From: Planctomycetota bacterium
Lineage (GTDB): Bacteria > Planctomycetota > UBA1135 > GCA-002686595
Direction: 5' to 3'
Assembly: GCA_014237855.1 (NCBI GenBank)
Contig: JABACD010000013.1
Location: 104,029-151,748, forward strand
Length of the DNA stretch: 47,720 bases
Shown here one piece after another: positions 24,883 to 35,626 of this stretch. Numbering within the stretch: the stretch's first letter is position 1; each line of letters opens with the position of its first letter. The notes under the pieces are model-generated. The model had not been told where the DNA came from. It worked only from the letters and a program-made list of their open reading frames with translations, and searched no databases. The translations under genes and the position numbers were made by a program.

Positions 24883-25989
24883 ATGCGACGAATCGCCATC
24901 ATCAACCAGAAGGGAGGAGTAGGCAAGACCACCTCCTCGGTGAACCTCAGCGCGGCGCTGGCGGAGCAGGGTCGTCGGGTCGTGATCGTCGACCTCGACC
25001 CCCAGGCCAACCTGAGCCTGCACCTGGGTATCGAGCCCGCGAGTGAGGATCCCTCCACCTACACCGTCCTGCACGGGGGCACGACCTTCGCTCAGGCCCT
25101 GAGGTCGACAGCCGACGAGAACCTGCGGGTGCTGCCGAGCAACATCGACCTCTCCGGTGCCGAGCTCGAGCTGGCCAGCGCCATCGGGCGCGACAACCTG
25201 CTCTCGGACGCAATCGAAGACTGGGTAAAAGAGTGGGCCGACTCAGGCGAGTCCCTCGCTGATCCGGCCGACTACATCATCTTTGACTGCCCTCCGAGCC
25301 TTGGGCTGCTCTCAGTCAATGCCCTGGCCGCCGCCACGGAGGTCATCATCACGGTCCAGACCGAGTTCCTGGCGTTGATGGGCATGAGCAAGCTGGTCGA
25401 GGTCGTCACGCTCATTCAGCGACGCCTGAACCCGAAGCTGAAGATCACCGGCATCGCTCCCTGTCTCTATGACAGCCGCCTTCGCCTTGCTCGGGAAGTC
25501 CTGGGGGAGATCCGTAAGTACTTTCCAGGCCAGGTCTTCAGGCAGCCGATCCGCAGTAACGTGAAGCTCGCCGAGGCTCCCAGCTTCGGCTCCAGCATCA
25601 TCGAGTACGCCCCCGAGTCCAATGGGGCCCTGGACTATCGCAAGCTGGCTCTGGAGGTCATTGCCCAGGAATCGAGCCATGCAGGCCTCGAACATCTGCC
25701 CCCCGCCAAGGATGTTGCAAATCTGGCCCACACCACCCCCGAGGACCCCGGAGCGAGACAGAAAGCGGCCCCCGCTCCAGCCAGGCCGGTCGACCGCGCT
25801 CCCGCCGAAGACAGGTCTGTCCTGACCCCACAGGCGCCGCCGGTCTCCAAGCCCGCCAGGAACAAGAAAGATGCCGGGCCATCCAGCAAGCGGAACAGCC
25901 AGGCGGACGCCGTCGAGGAGGAGCTGCGCGTCATGCGCAGTCAGAACCTTCCGCCTCTTCCCCCTGAGGCCTTCGAGATCGAGGGCTGA
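24883..25989 (+). CDS. ParA/Soj-family chromosome-partitioning ATPase
   Basis: A 368-residue deviant Walker ATPase. ATG 24883 gives MRRIAIINQK with the KGGVGKTT motif at 10-17, including the signature lysine. IVDLDPQANLS near residue 43 is motif A', and IIFDCPPSLGLLSVNAL near 128-144 is the Walker B region. LRLAREVLGEIRKYFP and VKLAEAPSFG are standard for Soj. After about residue 260 a 105-residue tail rich in Pro, Ala and Lys has no known domain. ParA moves origin regions or plasmids with ParB, and its place near dnaA fits, but no parB lies in the window. The next gene starts 20 bp later. Confidence 0.9.
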   Translation: MRRIAIINQKGGVGKTTSSVNLSAALAEQGRRVVIVDLDPQANLSLHLGIEPASEDPSTYTVLHGGTTFAQALRSTADENLRVLPSNIDLSGAELELASAIGRDNLLSDAIEDWVKEWADSGESLADPADYIIFDCPPSLGLLSVNALAAATEVIITVQTEFLALMGMSKLVEVVTLIQRRLNPKLKITGIAPCLYDSRLRLAREVLGEIRKYFPGQVFRQPIRSNVKLAEAPSFGSSIIEYAPESNGALDYRKLALEVIAQESSHAGLEHLPPAKDVANLAHTTPEDPGARQKAAPAPARPVDRAPAEDRSVLTPQAPPVSKPARNKKDAGPSSKRNSQADAVEEELRVMRSQNLPPLPPEAFEIEG

Positions 25990-26009
25990 CGACCGCCAAC
26001 AACAGTGTC

Positions 26010-27185
26010 GTGACCATCTACCTGGACCACAACGGCACCACACCGCTGCTGCCGGAGGTCCGTGAGCGCTTCGTGGAGCTGATCGACGAGGGGCTAGGTA
26101 ACCCCTCCTCAACCCATGCCGCCGGGCGAAGAGCCCGGGCGGTGATCGACGCTGCGCGCGAGGAAATTGCCGCTGCCGTGAATGTCCCGGAGGAGTGGGT
26201 GGTCTTCACCTCGGGGGGTACCGAGGCGAACAACCTCGCCCTGCGCGGCGTGCTGGAGGCCGCTGGGACGGGAGCCGGCCTCGCTGTCAGCGCGATCGAA
26301 CACTCCGCCATTCTCGAACCAGCCCGAGAGCTCGCCACGAAAGGGCACGAGCTGACCGTCATCCCCGTGGACGAGCGGGGGGCTCAGGGTCTTGCCGCGA
26401 CCAGGAAGGCCCTGGAGAGACCTGGGTGTCGGTTGCTCTCTGTCATGGTCGCGAATAACGAGGTCGGAAGCGTCGCTCCCATGGCAGAGATTGGAGCTTG
26501 CCTGCGGGACCTGGGCGAGGCCCGCCCGCTGTGGCACACCGATGCGGTGCAGGCTCTCGGAAAGCTCCCGCTGCACTTGCAGTCCTGGGGCGTCGACCTT
26601 GCCAGCTTCTCCGCCCACAAGGTTGGTGGGCCCCCAGGGGTGGGATTCCTGGTTCGGCGCCCAGGCCTACCCCTGCAGCCACAAGTCCTTGGTGGGGGGC
26701 AAGAATCGGGCCTGAGAGCCGGAACAGAGAATGCTGCCGCCATCGGGGCGGCAGCCCTTGCCGTCCGACTCGCCTGCGAGAGGCAGGAGTCTTACTCCAC
26801 AGCTGTGGGCAAGCTGGTCTCCACATTCTGGGAGGGCCTGAGTCAGGTCGCTCCGGGGGCCCGACTGATGGGTCCCGGCCTGAGCGTCAGCCCCCGATTG
26901 CCCAACACGATCAACGTGCTCTTCGATGGAGTCGACGGACGTACGTTGATGGCCAGACTCGACTTGGAGGGGGTGGAGGTCAGCCTGGGCTCCGCCTGTG
27001 CCAGTGGCGCCATCGAGCCCTCGCATGTCCTGACCGCAATGGGCATGAAGGAAAGCGATGCCCGCAACAGCTTGCGGCTCTCTCTGGGACCGTGCACAAC
27101 TCAAGCAGATATCAACACCGCTGTGGAAATCATGGGGAAACTTTTGCGGCCGAGCACGCCGGGCGCAAAACCCGCGCATGGGTGA
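26010..27185 (+). CDS. Cysteine desulfurase (IscS/NifS family)
   Basis: A 391-residue PLP enzyme that takes sulfur from cysteine for Fe-S clusters and thiolated tRNA. It begins YLDHNGTTPLLPEV, has FTSGGTEANNLAL near residue 67, the Schiff-base lysine K204 in SAHKVGGPPG, and the active-site cysteine C330 in SACASGAIEPSH. The short loop around the cysteine and overall length fit NifS/IscS (class I). A GTG start at 26010 is used. The gene lies 20 bp after parA. No IscU or other Fe-S scaffold gene is adjacent. The 3' end overlaps a TGTGGAAAT DnaA-box-like sequence at 27122-27130, probably by chance. Confidence 0.92.
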   Translation: MTIYLDHNGTTPLLPEVRERFVELIDEGLGNPSSTHAAGRRARAVIDAAREEIAAAVNVPEEWVVFTSGGTEANNLALRGVLEAAGTGAGLAVSAIEHSAILEPARELATKGHELTVIPVDERGAQGLAATRKALERPGCRLLSVMVANNEVGSVAPMAEIGACLRDLGEARPLWHTDAVQALGKLPLHLQSWGVDLASFSAHKVGGPPGVGFLVRRPGLPLQPQVLGGGQESGLRAGTENAAAIGAAALAVRLACERQESYSTAVGKLVSTFWEGLSQVAPGARLMGPGLSVSPRLPNTINVLFDGVDGRTLMARLDLEGVEVSLGSACASGAIEPSHVLTAMGMKESDARNSLRLSLGPCTTQADINTAVEIMGKLLRPSTPGAKPAHG

Positions 27186-27215
27186 ACAGTCCTCCACGGG
27201 TTTGGCGGGTGATCG

Positions 27216-27244
27216 TTGACCCGTCATGTGGGCGCGCTTCTAAT
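27216..27244 (+). promoter_or_regulatory. Strong candidate sigma-70 promoter upstream of dnaA
   Basis: TTGACC at 27216-27221 and TCTAAT at 27239-27244 each match the consensus in five of six positions and are separated by exactly 17 bp. The predicted transcription start is near 27251, about 318 nt before ATG 27569. A DnaA-box-like sequence lies downstream at 27389-27397, which would allow autoregulation. Confidence 0.55.
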
Positions 27245-27388
27245 GCATCCCGTCGCAAGACCGCTTGGAACCAAGCGGCCCTCGTCTCCATCGCTCACCC
27301 AGCGAACGACCCTAGCCCATGTCGATGGAGTTCGAGAGCGCGTTCCCTCGTTGTCTTGATTCGTGAATTCGAGAGCTGACTGTTGGCC

Positions 27389-27397
27389 TGTGGAAAC
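27389..27397 (-). promoter_or_regulatory. DnaA-box-like site in the dnaA leader
   Basis: TGTGGAAAC, the reverse complement of GTTTCCACA, which differs from the TTTTCCACA variant box at one base. The same 9-mer occurs on the other strand at 29667-29675 between dnaA and dnaN. Placement 180 bp before the dnaA start would suit autorepression. Confidence 0.4.
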
Positions 27398-27568
27398 GCG
27401 GCAGTGAGGAGACCTCCCCCTACCTCCTCACCAGCCCCAGGTCTCCGCCAGCTCCCAGAGCACGGCCCCCGTCCGACGTGTGTTCGATTAGCGAAAACGA
27501 TCTCCACTCATCCTCAAGAGCCCTCGCCTCCCTTTTGGCGACTGTCTCTCCTTCGCGCCATCCAAAGC

Positions 27569-29269
27569 ATGCCCGAGCCCGAGGCCAACACTCCTAGCTT
27601 TCAAGATGAGACGCCCCGCGAGGCGGTCTTCACCTCCCAGGCTCGTCCCTCACCGGACACAGACTCACAGGGTGACTTGAAGTCTGCGAATTCGTCGAGA
27701 GAGGCGCTGATTCGGGGCGAGATCACCCCGATTGAACTCGAGCCGGGGGGCTCTGACGAGGGAGGCACCGCGGCCGAGGCTGTGCTGCAGCCGGGGTCTG
27801 CCGACCTCGATGAGGAGCAGCTCGCTGATGTCTGGAAGGAGCTGCGAGGGTCGATCCGCAAGCGCATCCAGCCCGAGCAGTTCGAGACATGGTTCCGACG
27901 AGCCAACCTCGAGAGCGTCGGTGAAGATCGGCTCTGCATCGCTGTTCAAAATGGCTTCTCTCGAGACTGGCTTCGTAGCTACTACCAAGAGGTCATCGAG
28001 GACGCAGCCAACCGAGTCCTCTCACGAAAGCTACGAGTTGAGTTCACTGTAGATCCGGAACTAACGGTTCACTCGCCGTTCTCCGAGGGTGAAGAAGACG
28101 GGACCGACGCAACGAGGGCGGAACCCGACGGCGGCCCAAGCCTCGCCGAGGAAGCACCCCCCGTTGCCAGCGAAGCTCCGATGCCACCCGAGTCCTCAGC
28201 CTTCGGTAATGGCACCGTGGGCGGCCTCGTTCGTGGCAGCGACATCGGGCTCAACCCGCGCTACACCTTCGACAACTTCGTCGTGGGGCCCTGCAACCGC
28301 TTCTGCCACGCGGTCTCCCTTGGAACGGCCGAGGCGCCCGGCAAGACTTACAACCCCCTCTTCTTGCACGGGAACGTCGGGCTGGGCAAGACCCACCTGC
28401 TGCAGGCGATTTGCTACGCGCTGATCGATAACTGGCCGGACGTCCGCATCCTCTTCCTGTCCTGCGAGACCTTCGTCAACCACTTCATCAGCGCCCTGGA
28501 GAACGGTGACCTCCAGAAGTTCAGGGGCAAGTACCGGAACGTTGACGTGCTCGTGGTGGACGACATCCATCTGCTCGCCAACAAGGAGCGCACCCAAGAG
28601 GAGTTCTTCCACACCTTCAACTCGCTCTACAACGCAGGGAAGCAGATCATCCTTTCCTCTGACTCGCCTCCCAAGGACATCCCGACCCTGCAAGATCGGC
28701 TTGTCTCACGGTTCAAGTGGGGCCTGGTCACTGAAATCGAGCCCCCTTGCTACGAGACCAGGATGGCTATCCTGAAGCGCAAGGGTCGCGAACGTGGCCA
28801 GGAACTCCCTGAAGAGGTGGCCCAGATCATCGCCGAGCGGGTCGACACGAACATTCGCGAACTCGAGGGCACAGTAAACAAGCTCTACAGCTTCTCGAAT
28901 GTCACCGGACAGGCGATCACGGTCGAATTCGCCAGGGAGGTCCTGACCGAGGTGTTCACCAAGCGGCGGGGCCAGCCTGCCATGGAGGACATCATCGAGG
29001 TCGTCACCTCACACTTTGGGGTGAAGCTCTCGGACCTGCAGTCCAAGAAGCGCACCAACCAGATCGCCTTCCCTCGTCAGATCGCCATGTACCTGGCCCG
29101 CAAGATCACACGACACTCCCTGGAGGAGATCGGGGGCTTCTTTGGTGGGCGAGACCACTCCACGGTCCTGCATGCCGTCCGTAAGGTCAGCAAGCTCATC
29201 GAGGACGACACGGCGACTCGGGACCTCGTGTTGGGCTTTCTCGAGGACCTCCAATCCAGCAGCCTGTAA
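27569..29269 (+). CDS. dnaA: Chromosomal replication initiator DnaA
   Basis: A 566-residue initiator. Domain I (about 80-160) contains VWKELRGSIRKRIQPEQFETWF. A 70-residue acidic linker follows. The AAA+ domain (about 231-450) starts YTFDNFVVGPCNRF with Walker A GNVGLGKTHLL near 268 and Walker B VLVVDDIHLL near 328. Domain IV (about 460-566) ends with the DnaA-box-binding signature GGRDHSTVLHAVRKV. It binds origin boxes and melts the origin. ATG 27569 leaves an unusual 80-residue N-terminal extension; GTG 27782 would start close to domain I and give a standard-length protein of about 495 residues. A gene-free region and dnaN follow. Confidence 0.96.
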   Translation: MPEPEANTPSFQDETPREAVFTSQARPSPDTDSQGDLKSANSSREALIRGEITPIELEPGGSDEGGTAAEAVLQPGSADLDEEQLADVWKELRGSIRKRIQPEQFETWFRRANLESVGEDRLCIAVQNGFSRDWLRSYYQEVIEDAANRVLSRKLRVEFTVDPELTVHSPFSEGEEDGTDATRAEPDGGPSLAEEAPPVASEAPMPPESSAFGNGTVGGLVRGSDIGLNPRYTFDNFVVGPCNRFCHAVSLGTAEAPGKTYNPLFLHGNVGLGKTHLLQAICYALIDNWPDVRILFLSCETFVNHFISALENGDLQKFRGKYRNVDVLVVDDIHLLANKERTQEEFFHTFNSLYNAGKQIILSSDSPPKDIPTLQDRLVSRFKWGLVTEIEPPCYETRMAILKRKGRERGQELPEEVAQIIAERVDTNIRELEGTVNKLYSFSNVTGQAITVEFAREVLTEVFTKRRGQPAMEDIIEVVTSHFGVKLSDLQSKKRTNQIAFPRQIAMYLARKITRHSLEEIGGFFGGRDHSTVLHAVRKVSKLIEDDTATRDLVLGFLEDLQSSSL

Positions 29270-29533
29270 AGGCCTCTCGGGCCTGCCCGATGCCCTCGGA
29301 ATTGTCCCCGGGTCAGAGCCTCTCCAGGCGCGAGATGTGGCCCTCTGCGGCCTCCAGGGCGGTGTCCAATTCTGACCCGCTGTGGGAGCCCCAGAGGCGT
29401 CCCGCGAGATGTACTTTCAGGGCCCAATTGCATAAACTATGCGGGTCTTGGGGCTGGCTCTGGAATCCCGCTAAAACGGCATTCTGGAGACGTCTCGAGC
29501 GAATTTCCGAACCAGCAAACAACCCACAATCAC

Positions 29534-29542
29534 CGTGGAAAA
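29534..29542 (-). promoter_or_regulatory. DnaA-box-like site 1
   Basis: CGTGGAAAA, reverse complement TTTTCCACG, differs by one base from the TTTTCCACA variant box. It lies 265 bp after the dnaA stop. Confidence 0.45.
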
Positions 29543-29577
29543 CAAGCGGAACAAGCCGTGCAAGAACTATGGACTCG

Positions 29578-29586
29578 TGTGGAACA
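29578..29586 (-). promoter_or_regulatory. DnaA-box-like site 2
   Basis: TGTGGAACA, reverse complement TGTTCCACA, one base from TTTTCCACA and in the same orientation as the site 44 bp upstream. Confidence 0.4.
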
Positions 29587-29666
29587 TCACGCCGTATTGC
29601 ACAGCCCTCCGCGACGGTCTCCTCGAACTCTGGACAAGCGTTCATAACCGGTGCCTTGCTCACGGG

Positions 29667-29675
29667 GTTTCCACA
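29667..29675 (+). promoter_or_regulatory. DnaA-box-like site 3
   Basis: GTTTCCACA, one base from TTTTCCACA, in the opposite orientation to the two sites upstream. The identical 9-mer is found in the dnaA leader at 27389-27397. Confidence 0.45.
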
Positions 29676-29777
29676 GCCCTCGATCTCTTCTCAACAGGCC
29701 CTTCGAGCGCACAAATCATTCGCTTGTAGCAGCTTGTGACGCATCAACGTTCAACACTCCACCAAATCACCCTGCCC

Positions 29778-29802
29778 TTATTAAGACTATGAATCTTTTA
29801 AG
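29778..29802. other. AT-rich patch, candidate DNA-unwinding element
   Basis: Twenty of 25 bases are A or T, in strong contrast to the GC-rich surroundings. It lies about 100 bp beyond the last DnaA-box-like site and 63 bp before dnaN, where an unwinding element would be expected. It could also contribute to a dnaN promoter, since TATTAA and TATGAA are within it. Confidence 0.45.
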
Positions 29803-29865
29803 AGTAGGGACCAGAGGTGGAACGACTCAGCAAGTTCTCCGTACCTCCAACAGCGAGTGTCCCTC

Positions 29866-30966
29866 ATGAAGGTCCTCTGTGATCGCGAGAAACTTCGCGA
29901 AGGCTTGGCGATCGTCAACAACGTCATCCCTGCGCGCAGCACCAAGCCAGTTCTGGAGAACGTTCGGTTTGTAGCCACCAGTTCTTCCTTGGAGTTGGTT
30001 GGCACGGACCTCGAGGTGTCAGTGCGCTACGTCCTGACCGATGTGAAGGTGGCCGACCCTGGAGTGACAGTCATTCCGGCTCGGGTTGCACTCGACTTCA
30101 TCCGCGACCTGGCGAGTGAGACGATCAGCATTCAAACGGAGGAGGGCAACTGCACGATCACTGGCGGCGCTGACAGCTGCGAGCTTGTGACCATGGATGC
30201 CGACGAGTATCCGGTAACCCCTGCCTTCGATGACAAGGATACGCTCTCGATCCAGGGAGGCACCTTCACCCGGTTGGTCAACCAGACGGCTTTCGCCGCC
30301 GCCCGTGAAGCTGGCCGGTATGCAATGCATGGAGTGCTGATCACGGTCGAGAACGATCGCCTCCAGATGGTGGCTACCGACGGCAGGCGCCTGGCCCTCT
30401 CGGATGCACCGGTGGATTCGGTACCGAAGAACTCAAAAGCTTCAATCTGTCCTACCAAGGGAATTCAGATGTTCTGCCGGGTCATCAACGACCCCTTGGC
30501 GTTGATCAAGATCAGCTTCGGTGAGAATCAGATCAGCATGAAGACCGAACACGCTGAGATCTCAGCTCGGTTGATCGACGGTGAGTACCCCCGATACACC
30601 GACGTCGTTCCGAAAGAGTCCGCGATCAACATCGAGGCCAATGCCGAGATGATCAGTCGCAAGCTTCGCCTGGTTGCGAATGTGACTGGAGATGAGGCCC
30701 GTGCGGTGCGCCTGAAGCTCAGCAAGGGTGAGCTGGAGCTCTTCGGACAATCCGTGGGTCGAGGTGAGGCCCATGCTCACATGGAGATCGATTACAGCGG
30801 AGCCCCCGCAGAGATCGCCTTCAATCCTGATTATGTTCTTGATGGCATCAAGAATGCAGAACGCGATGTGGTTCGACTCGAGTTCAATGACAAGTCGAGC
30901 CCTGGAAAGTTCTCCCTGGGGGAGAGCTACATTTACATCGTGATGCCCATCACGATCGACGTTTGA
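29866..30966 (+). CDS. dnaN: DNA polymerase III beta subunit (sliding clamp)
   Basis: A 366-residue clamp subunit that forms a ring on DNA and tethers the replicative polymerase. MKVLCDREKLREGLAIVNNVIPAR, then NVRFVATSSSLELVGTDLEV, MVATDGRRLALSD near residue 168, DGEYPRYTDVVP near 238 and the C-terminal YIYIVMPITIDV are all typical. Three clamp domains of about 120 residues are expected from the length. ATG 29866 is preferred over GTG 29857 because homology starts at MKVL. It is separated from dnaA by the putative origin and precedes the DUF721 gene by 64 bp. Confidence 0.95.
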   Translation: MKVLCDREKLREGLAIVNNVIPARSTKPVLENVRFVATSSSLELVGTDLEVSVRYVLTDVKVADPGVTVIPARVALDFIRDLASETISIQTEEGNCTITGGADSCELVTMDADEYPVTPAFDDKDTLSIQGGTFTRLVNQTAFAAAREAGRYAMHGVLITVENDRLQMVATDGRRLALSDAPVDSVPKNSKASICPTKGIQMFCRVINDPLALIKISFGENQISMKTEHAEISARLIDGEYPRYTDVVPKESAINIEANAEMISRKLRLVANVTGDEARAVRLKLSKGELELFGQSVGRGEAHAHMEIDYSGAPAEIAFNPDYVLDGIKNAERDVVRLEFNDKSSPGKFSLGESYIYIVMPITIDV

Positions 30967-31030
30967 GTCTCTCGAGGATACATGGCTCCCGTGGGCCTCT
31001 CCTGGCACCACTTGCGGGCAGGATGTGACC

Positions 31031-33885
<2,855 letters not shown>

Positions 33886-34099
33886 CCCGCAGGAGAGAAT
33901 CCAGTTCAGAGCCTCTTCCCGATGCGTGTGAGGTCAATTACGCCAAGCTTTTGAGGCATAGGGACTTGGGGCGTTGGCGTGAGTTCTCTCCAGGGACCGA
34001 GTTCTGGGCATCCCCTCCAGCGAGGCCCTCGCCAGGCCCGATAGATGTCTCCGGTGCCGTCCCCTCTTTTTCCCTCTGGGCACCGCACGGCTATAGCGG

Positions 34100-34786
34100 A
34101 TGAATAACCAAAGACTGGGATATCAGAGGCTTGCGGAGGCCCTCGTCGACCGGGGCCTCGTGGAGGCTCAGGCGATTCAGGATGCCCTGAGCATGTCGTC
34201 TCACGGGGGACTTCCCTTTCCCGAGGCTCTCGTGACCGCGAGGCTGGTCTCGGACTGGGAACTCTCGAATGTCGTCTGCGAGCTCTACGGCCTTCCTTTC
34301 CTGACCGTGGACATAGCCGACCCCGATACGGAGTCCATGCGCGGACTCGACCTCAACTTCCTGATCGAGAATGGGCTTGTTCCGCTGAGTCGCCACGGTC
34401 AGGTGCTGACAATCTGCATGCCAGCAATCGTTCCAGCAGAGATTCTCGGGTGCATTGCGGCAGAGAGTGACCTCCAGATCCTGGCAGTTGTCGGGACGGT
34501 TCAGTCAAACCGCCGGTGGCTTGAGAAGAACATGGAGCCCGCAGCCGAGCTGGCATCCACAGACATCAACCTGTCCGTTGAGTCCTCGGAATGGGGCAAC
34601 TTGTTTGACGAAGCAGACGCAGCCGTTCTCCAGGAACTGGATGTGGATATCGAGCCCATCAAGAAGCTCTCCATTCTTCAGGATCTCTCCGAAGAGAGCG
34701 CGCTTCCTGGCCCGGGCGATGGACCGATCGAATCCGAAAGGCCCAAGAGGGTCATTCCGGACCCGCCCGACGGAACGATTCTCTAG
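34100..34786 (+). CDS. Stand-alone GspE/MshE N-terminal (T2SSE_N) domain protein
   Basis: A 228-residue protein consisting of one N-terminal domain of type II secretion/type IV pilus ATPases. LGYQRLAEALVDRGLVEAQAIQDAL, LSNVVCELYGLPFLTVDI and the second subdomain ENGLVPLSRHGQVLTICM followed by DLQILAVVGTVQSNRRWLEKN fit the fold to about residue 150. The last 75 residues are acidic and disordered-looking. There is no Walker motif, so it is not an ATPase itself; it may bind c-di-GMP or an assembly partner, as MshEN domains do, but the nucleotide-binding motif pattern is not clearly present. A 7-bp inverted repeat CGGTGCC/GGCACCG at 34050-34083 sits just upstream of ATG 34100. Confidence 0.72.
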   Translation: MNNQRLGYQRLAEALVDRGLVEAQAIQDALSMSSHGGLPFPEALVTARLVSDWELSNVVCELYGLPFLTVDIADPDTESMRGLDLNFLIENGLVPLSRHGQVLTICMPAIVPAEILGCIAAESDLQILAVVGTVQSNRRWLEKNMEPAAELASTDINLSVESSEWGNLFDEADAAVLQELDVDIEPIKKLSILQDLSEESALPGPGDGPIESERPKRVIPDPPDGTIL

Positions 34787-34800
34787 CACCGAGCTAGAGA
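34780..34800. terminator. Bidirectional hairpin between convergent genes
   Basis: TCTCTAGC (34780-34787) and GCTAGAGA (34793-34800) form a perfect 8-bp stem around a 5-nt loop. It straddles the stop codon of the secretion-domain gene and ends 2 bp before the stop of the convergent SDR gene. There is no T-run on either side, so the terminator call is moderate. Confidence 0.45.
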
Positions 34801-34801
34801 C

Positions 34802-35599
34802 TCAGCGCAGGGGCGCGCTCCACCCGTCTCCGAGGCTACGCACGAGCAATCGATCGGAGAGGCGCGGGGCGAAGACTGAAATGGCCGAGAGCAGCCGCCA
34901 CTTCCAGCGCAGGTAGCGCTCCGGTCGAGGAGACCGGTCGAGCTTCAAGATCTCACTCGCGACCATCTCTGGTCCTGAGGCTCTCTCCAGGCTGGGGTGA
35001 GGCAGATCTGATGGGTTGGGCTGCGCTTCGAAGAAGCCTGTGGCGGTCAGCGCCGGATCAAGGGTGCAGACGGCGATGCCCTCCCGCGCCCACTCGATTC
35101 GCAGGCCCTCGCCAATCGAGCAAACAGCAGCCTTTGATGCAGAATAGGCCACCTGGCCAGGAATGCCGCGGCGCCCCACAACCGAGGAGACGTTGACGAC
35201 AACGGGCTGGTCTCCCTGCCTGAGCAGTGGCAGCGCCAAGCGGGAGCAGTGCAGGAGCCCGAGCACGTTTGTTCGAAAGAGGCGCTCGAGCAGGCCGTCG
35301 TCGAGCTCGGCGACCCTGGCGCGATAACCAAGCCCGGCATTGTTGACCAGGAGATCAAGCCCTTCCCAATGCTCACCGAGCTCGCGGAAGGCGCGCTCCA
35401 CTTGCTCTGAATCACAGAGGTCGCAAATGAGGGTGTGATGGCCGGTACCCGGCAGCCCCTCGACGACCTGCCCAAGTCGCTCGGAGCTGCGTGCCAGCAG
35501 AGCAACCGCATAGCCCTCGGCGGCCAGGAGCCGAGCGGTAGCTTCGCCAATGCCCGATGAGGCACCAGTGACCAGGGCTCGACGGAATGAAGTCGCCAC
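34802..35599 (-). CDS. Short-chain dehydrogenase/reductase (classical SDR)
   Basis: A 265-residue classical SDR. TGASSGIGEATA at residues 11-22 binds the cofactor, NNAG near 89 is the structural motif, VNVSSVVG near 138 carries the catalytic serine and Y-x3-K is YSASK near 155. The C-terminal 40 residues contain a basic hydrophobic stretch RWKWRLLSAISVFAPR that may touch membranes, as in SDRs acting on lipids. The start is GTG 35599. It is the last gene of a seven-gene minus-strand run and 27 bp after the membrane-protein gene. Cofactor choice and substrate cannot be read. Confidence 0.85.
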   Translation of the reverse strand: MATSFRRALVTGASSGIGEATARLLAAEGYAVALLARSSERLGQVVEGLPGTGHHTLICDLCDSEQVERAFRELGEHWEGLDLLVNNAGLGYRARVAELDDGLLERLFRTNVLGLLHCSRLALPLLRQGDQPVVVNVSSVVGRRGIPGQVAYSASKAAVCSIGEGLRIEWAREGIAVCTLDPALTATGFFEAQPNPSDLPHPSLERASGPEMVASEILKLDRSPRPERYLRWKWRLLSAISVFAPRLSDRLLVRSLGDGWSAPLR

Positions 35600-35626
35600 G
35601 TGACTCTGGGCGGCGTGGACCGGCTC

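Larger units (their letters stand above)
27186..27568. other. Upstream region of dnaA
   Basis: A 383-bp non-coding stretch before the chosen dnaA start. It contains a good promoter at 27216-27244 and one DnaA-box-like site at 27389-27397. An in-frame open stretch from 27383 reaches dnaA but is proline/arginine-rich without recognisable protein sequence. It gives dnaA a transcript leader of roughly 300 nt. Confidence 0.5.
29270..29865. other. Putative oriC between dnaA and dnaN
   Basis: About 600 bp without a supported gene between dnaA and dnaN. Three DnaA-box-like 9-mers are present at 29534-29542, 29578-29586 and 29667-29675, and the last 90 bp contain a sharp AT-rich patch at 29778-29802 (20 of 25 bases A/T). 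A small inverted repeat GCATA-AAC-TATGC is at 29430-29442. Box cluster plus AT-rich stretch is the usual anatomy of a bacterial origin. The upstream dnaA leader is the other candidate, but it has only one box. Confidence 0.6.

Noticed and set aside
33886..34099. 8-bp inverted repeat GGAGAGAA/TTCTCTCC after gyrB
   Set aside because: The arms are about 85 bp apart with no T-run, so it is not convincing as a terminator.
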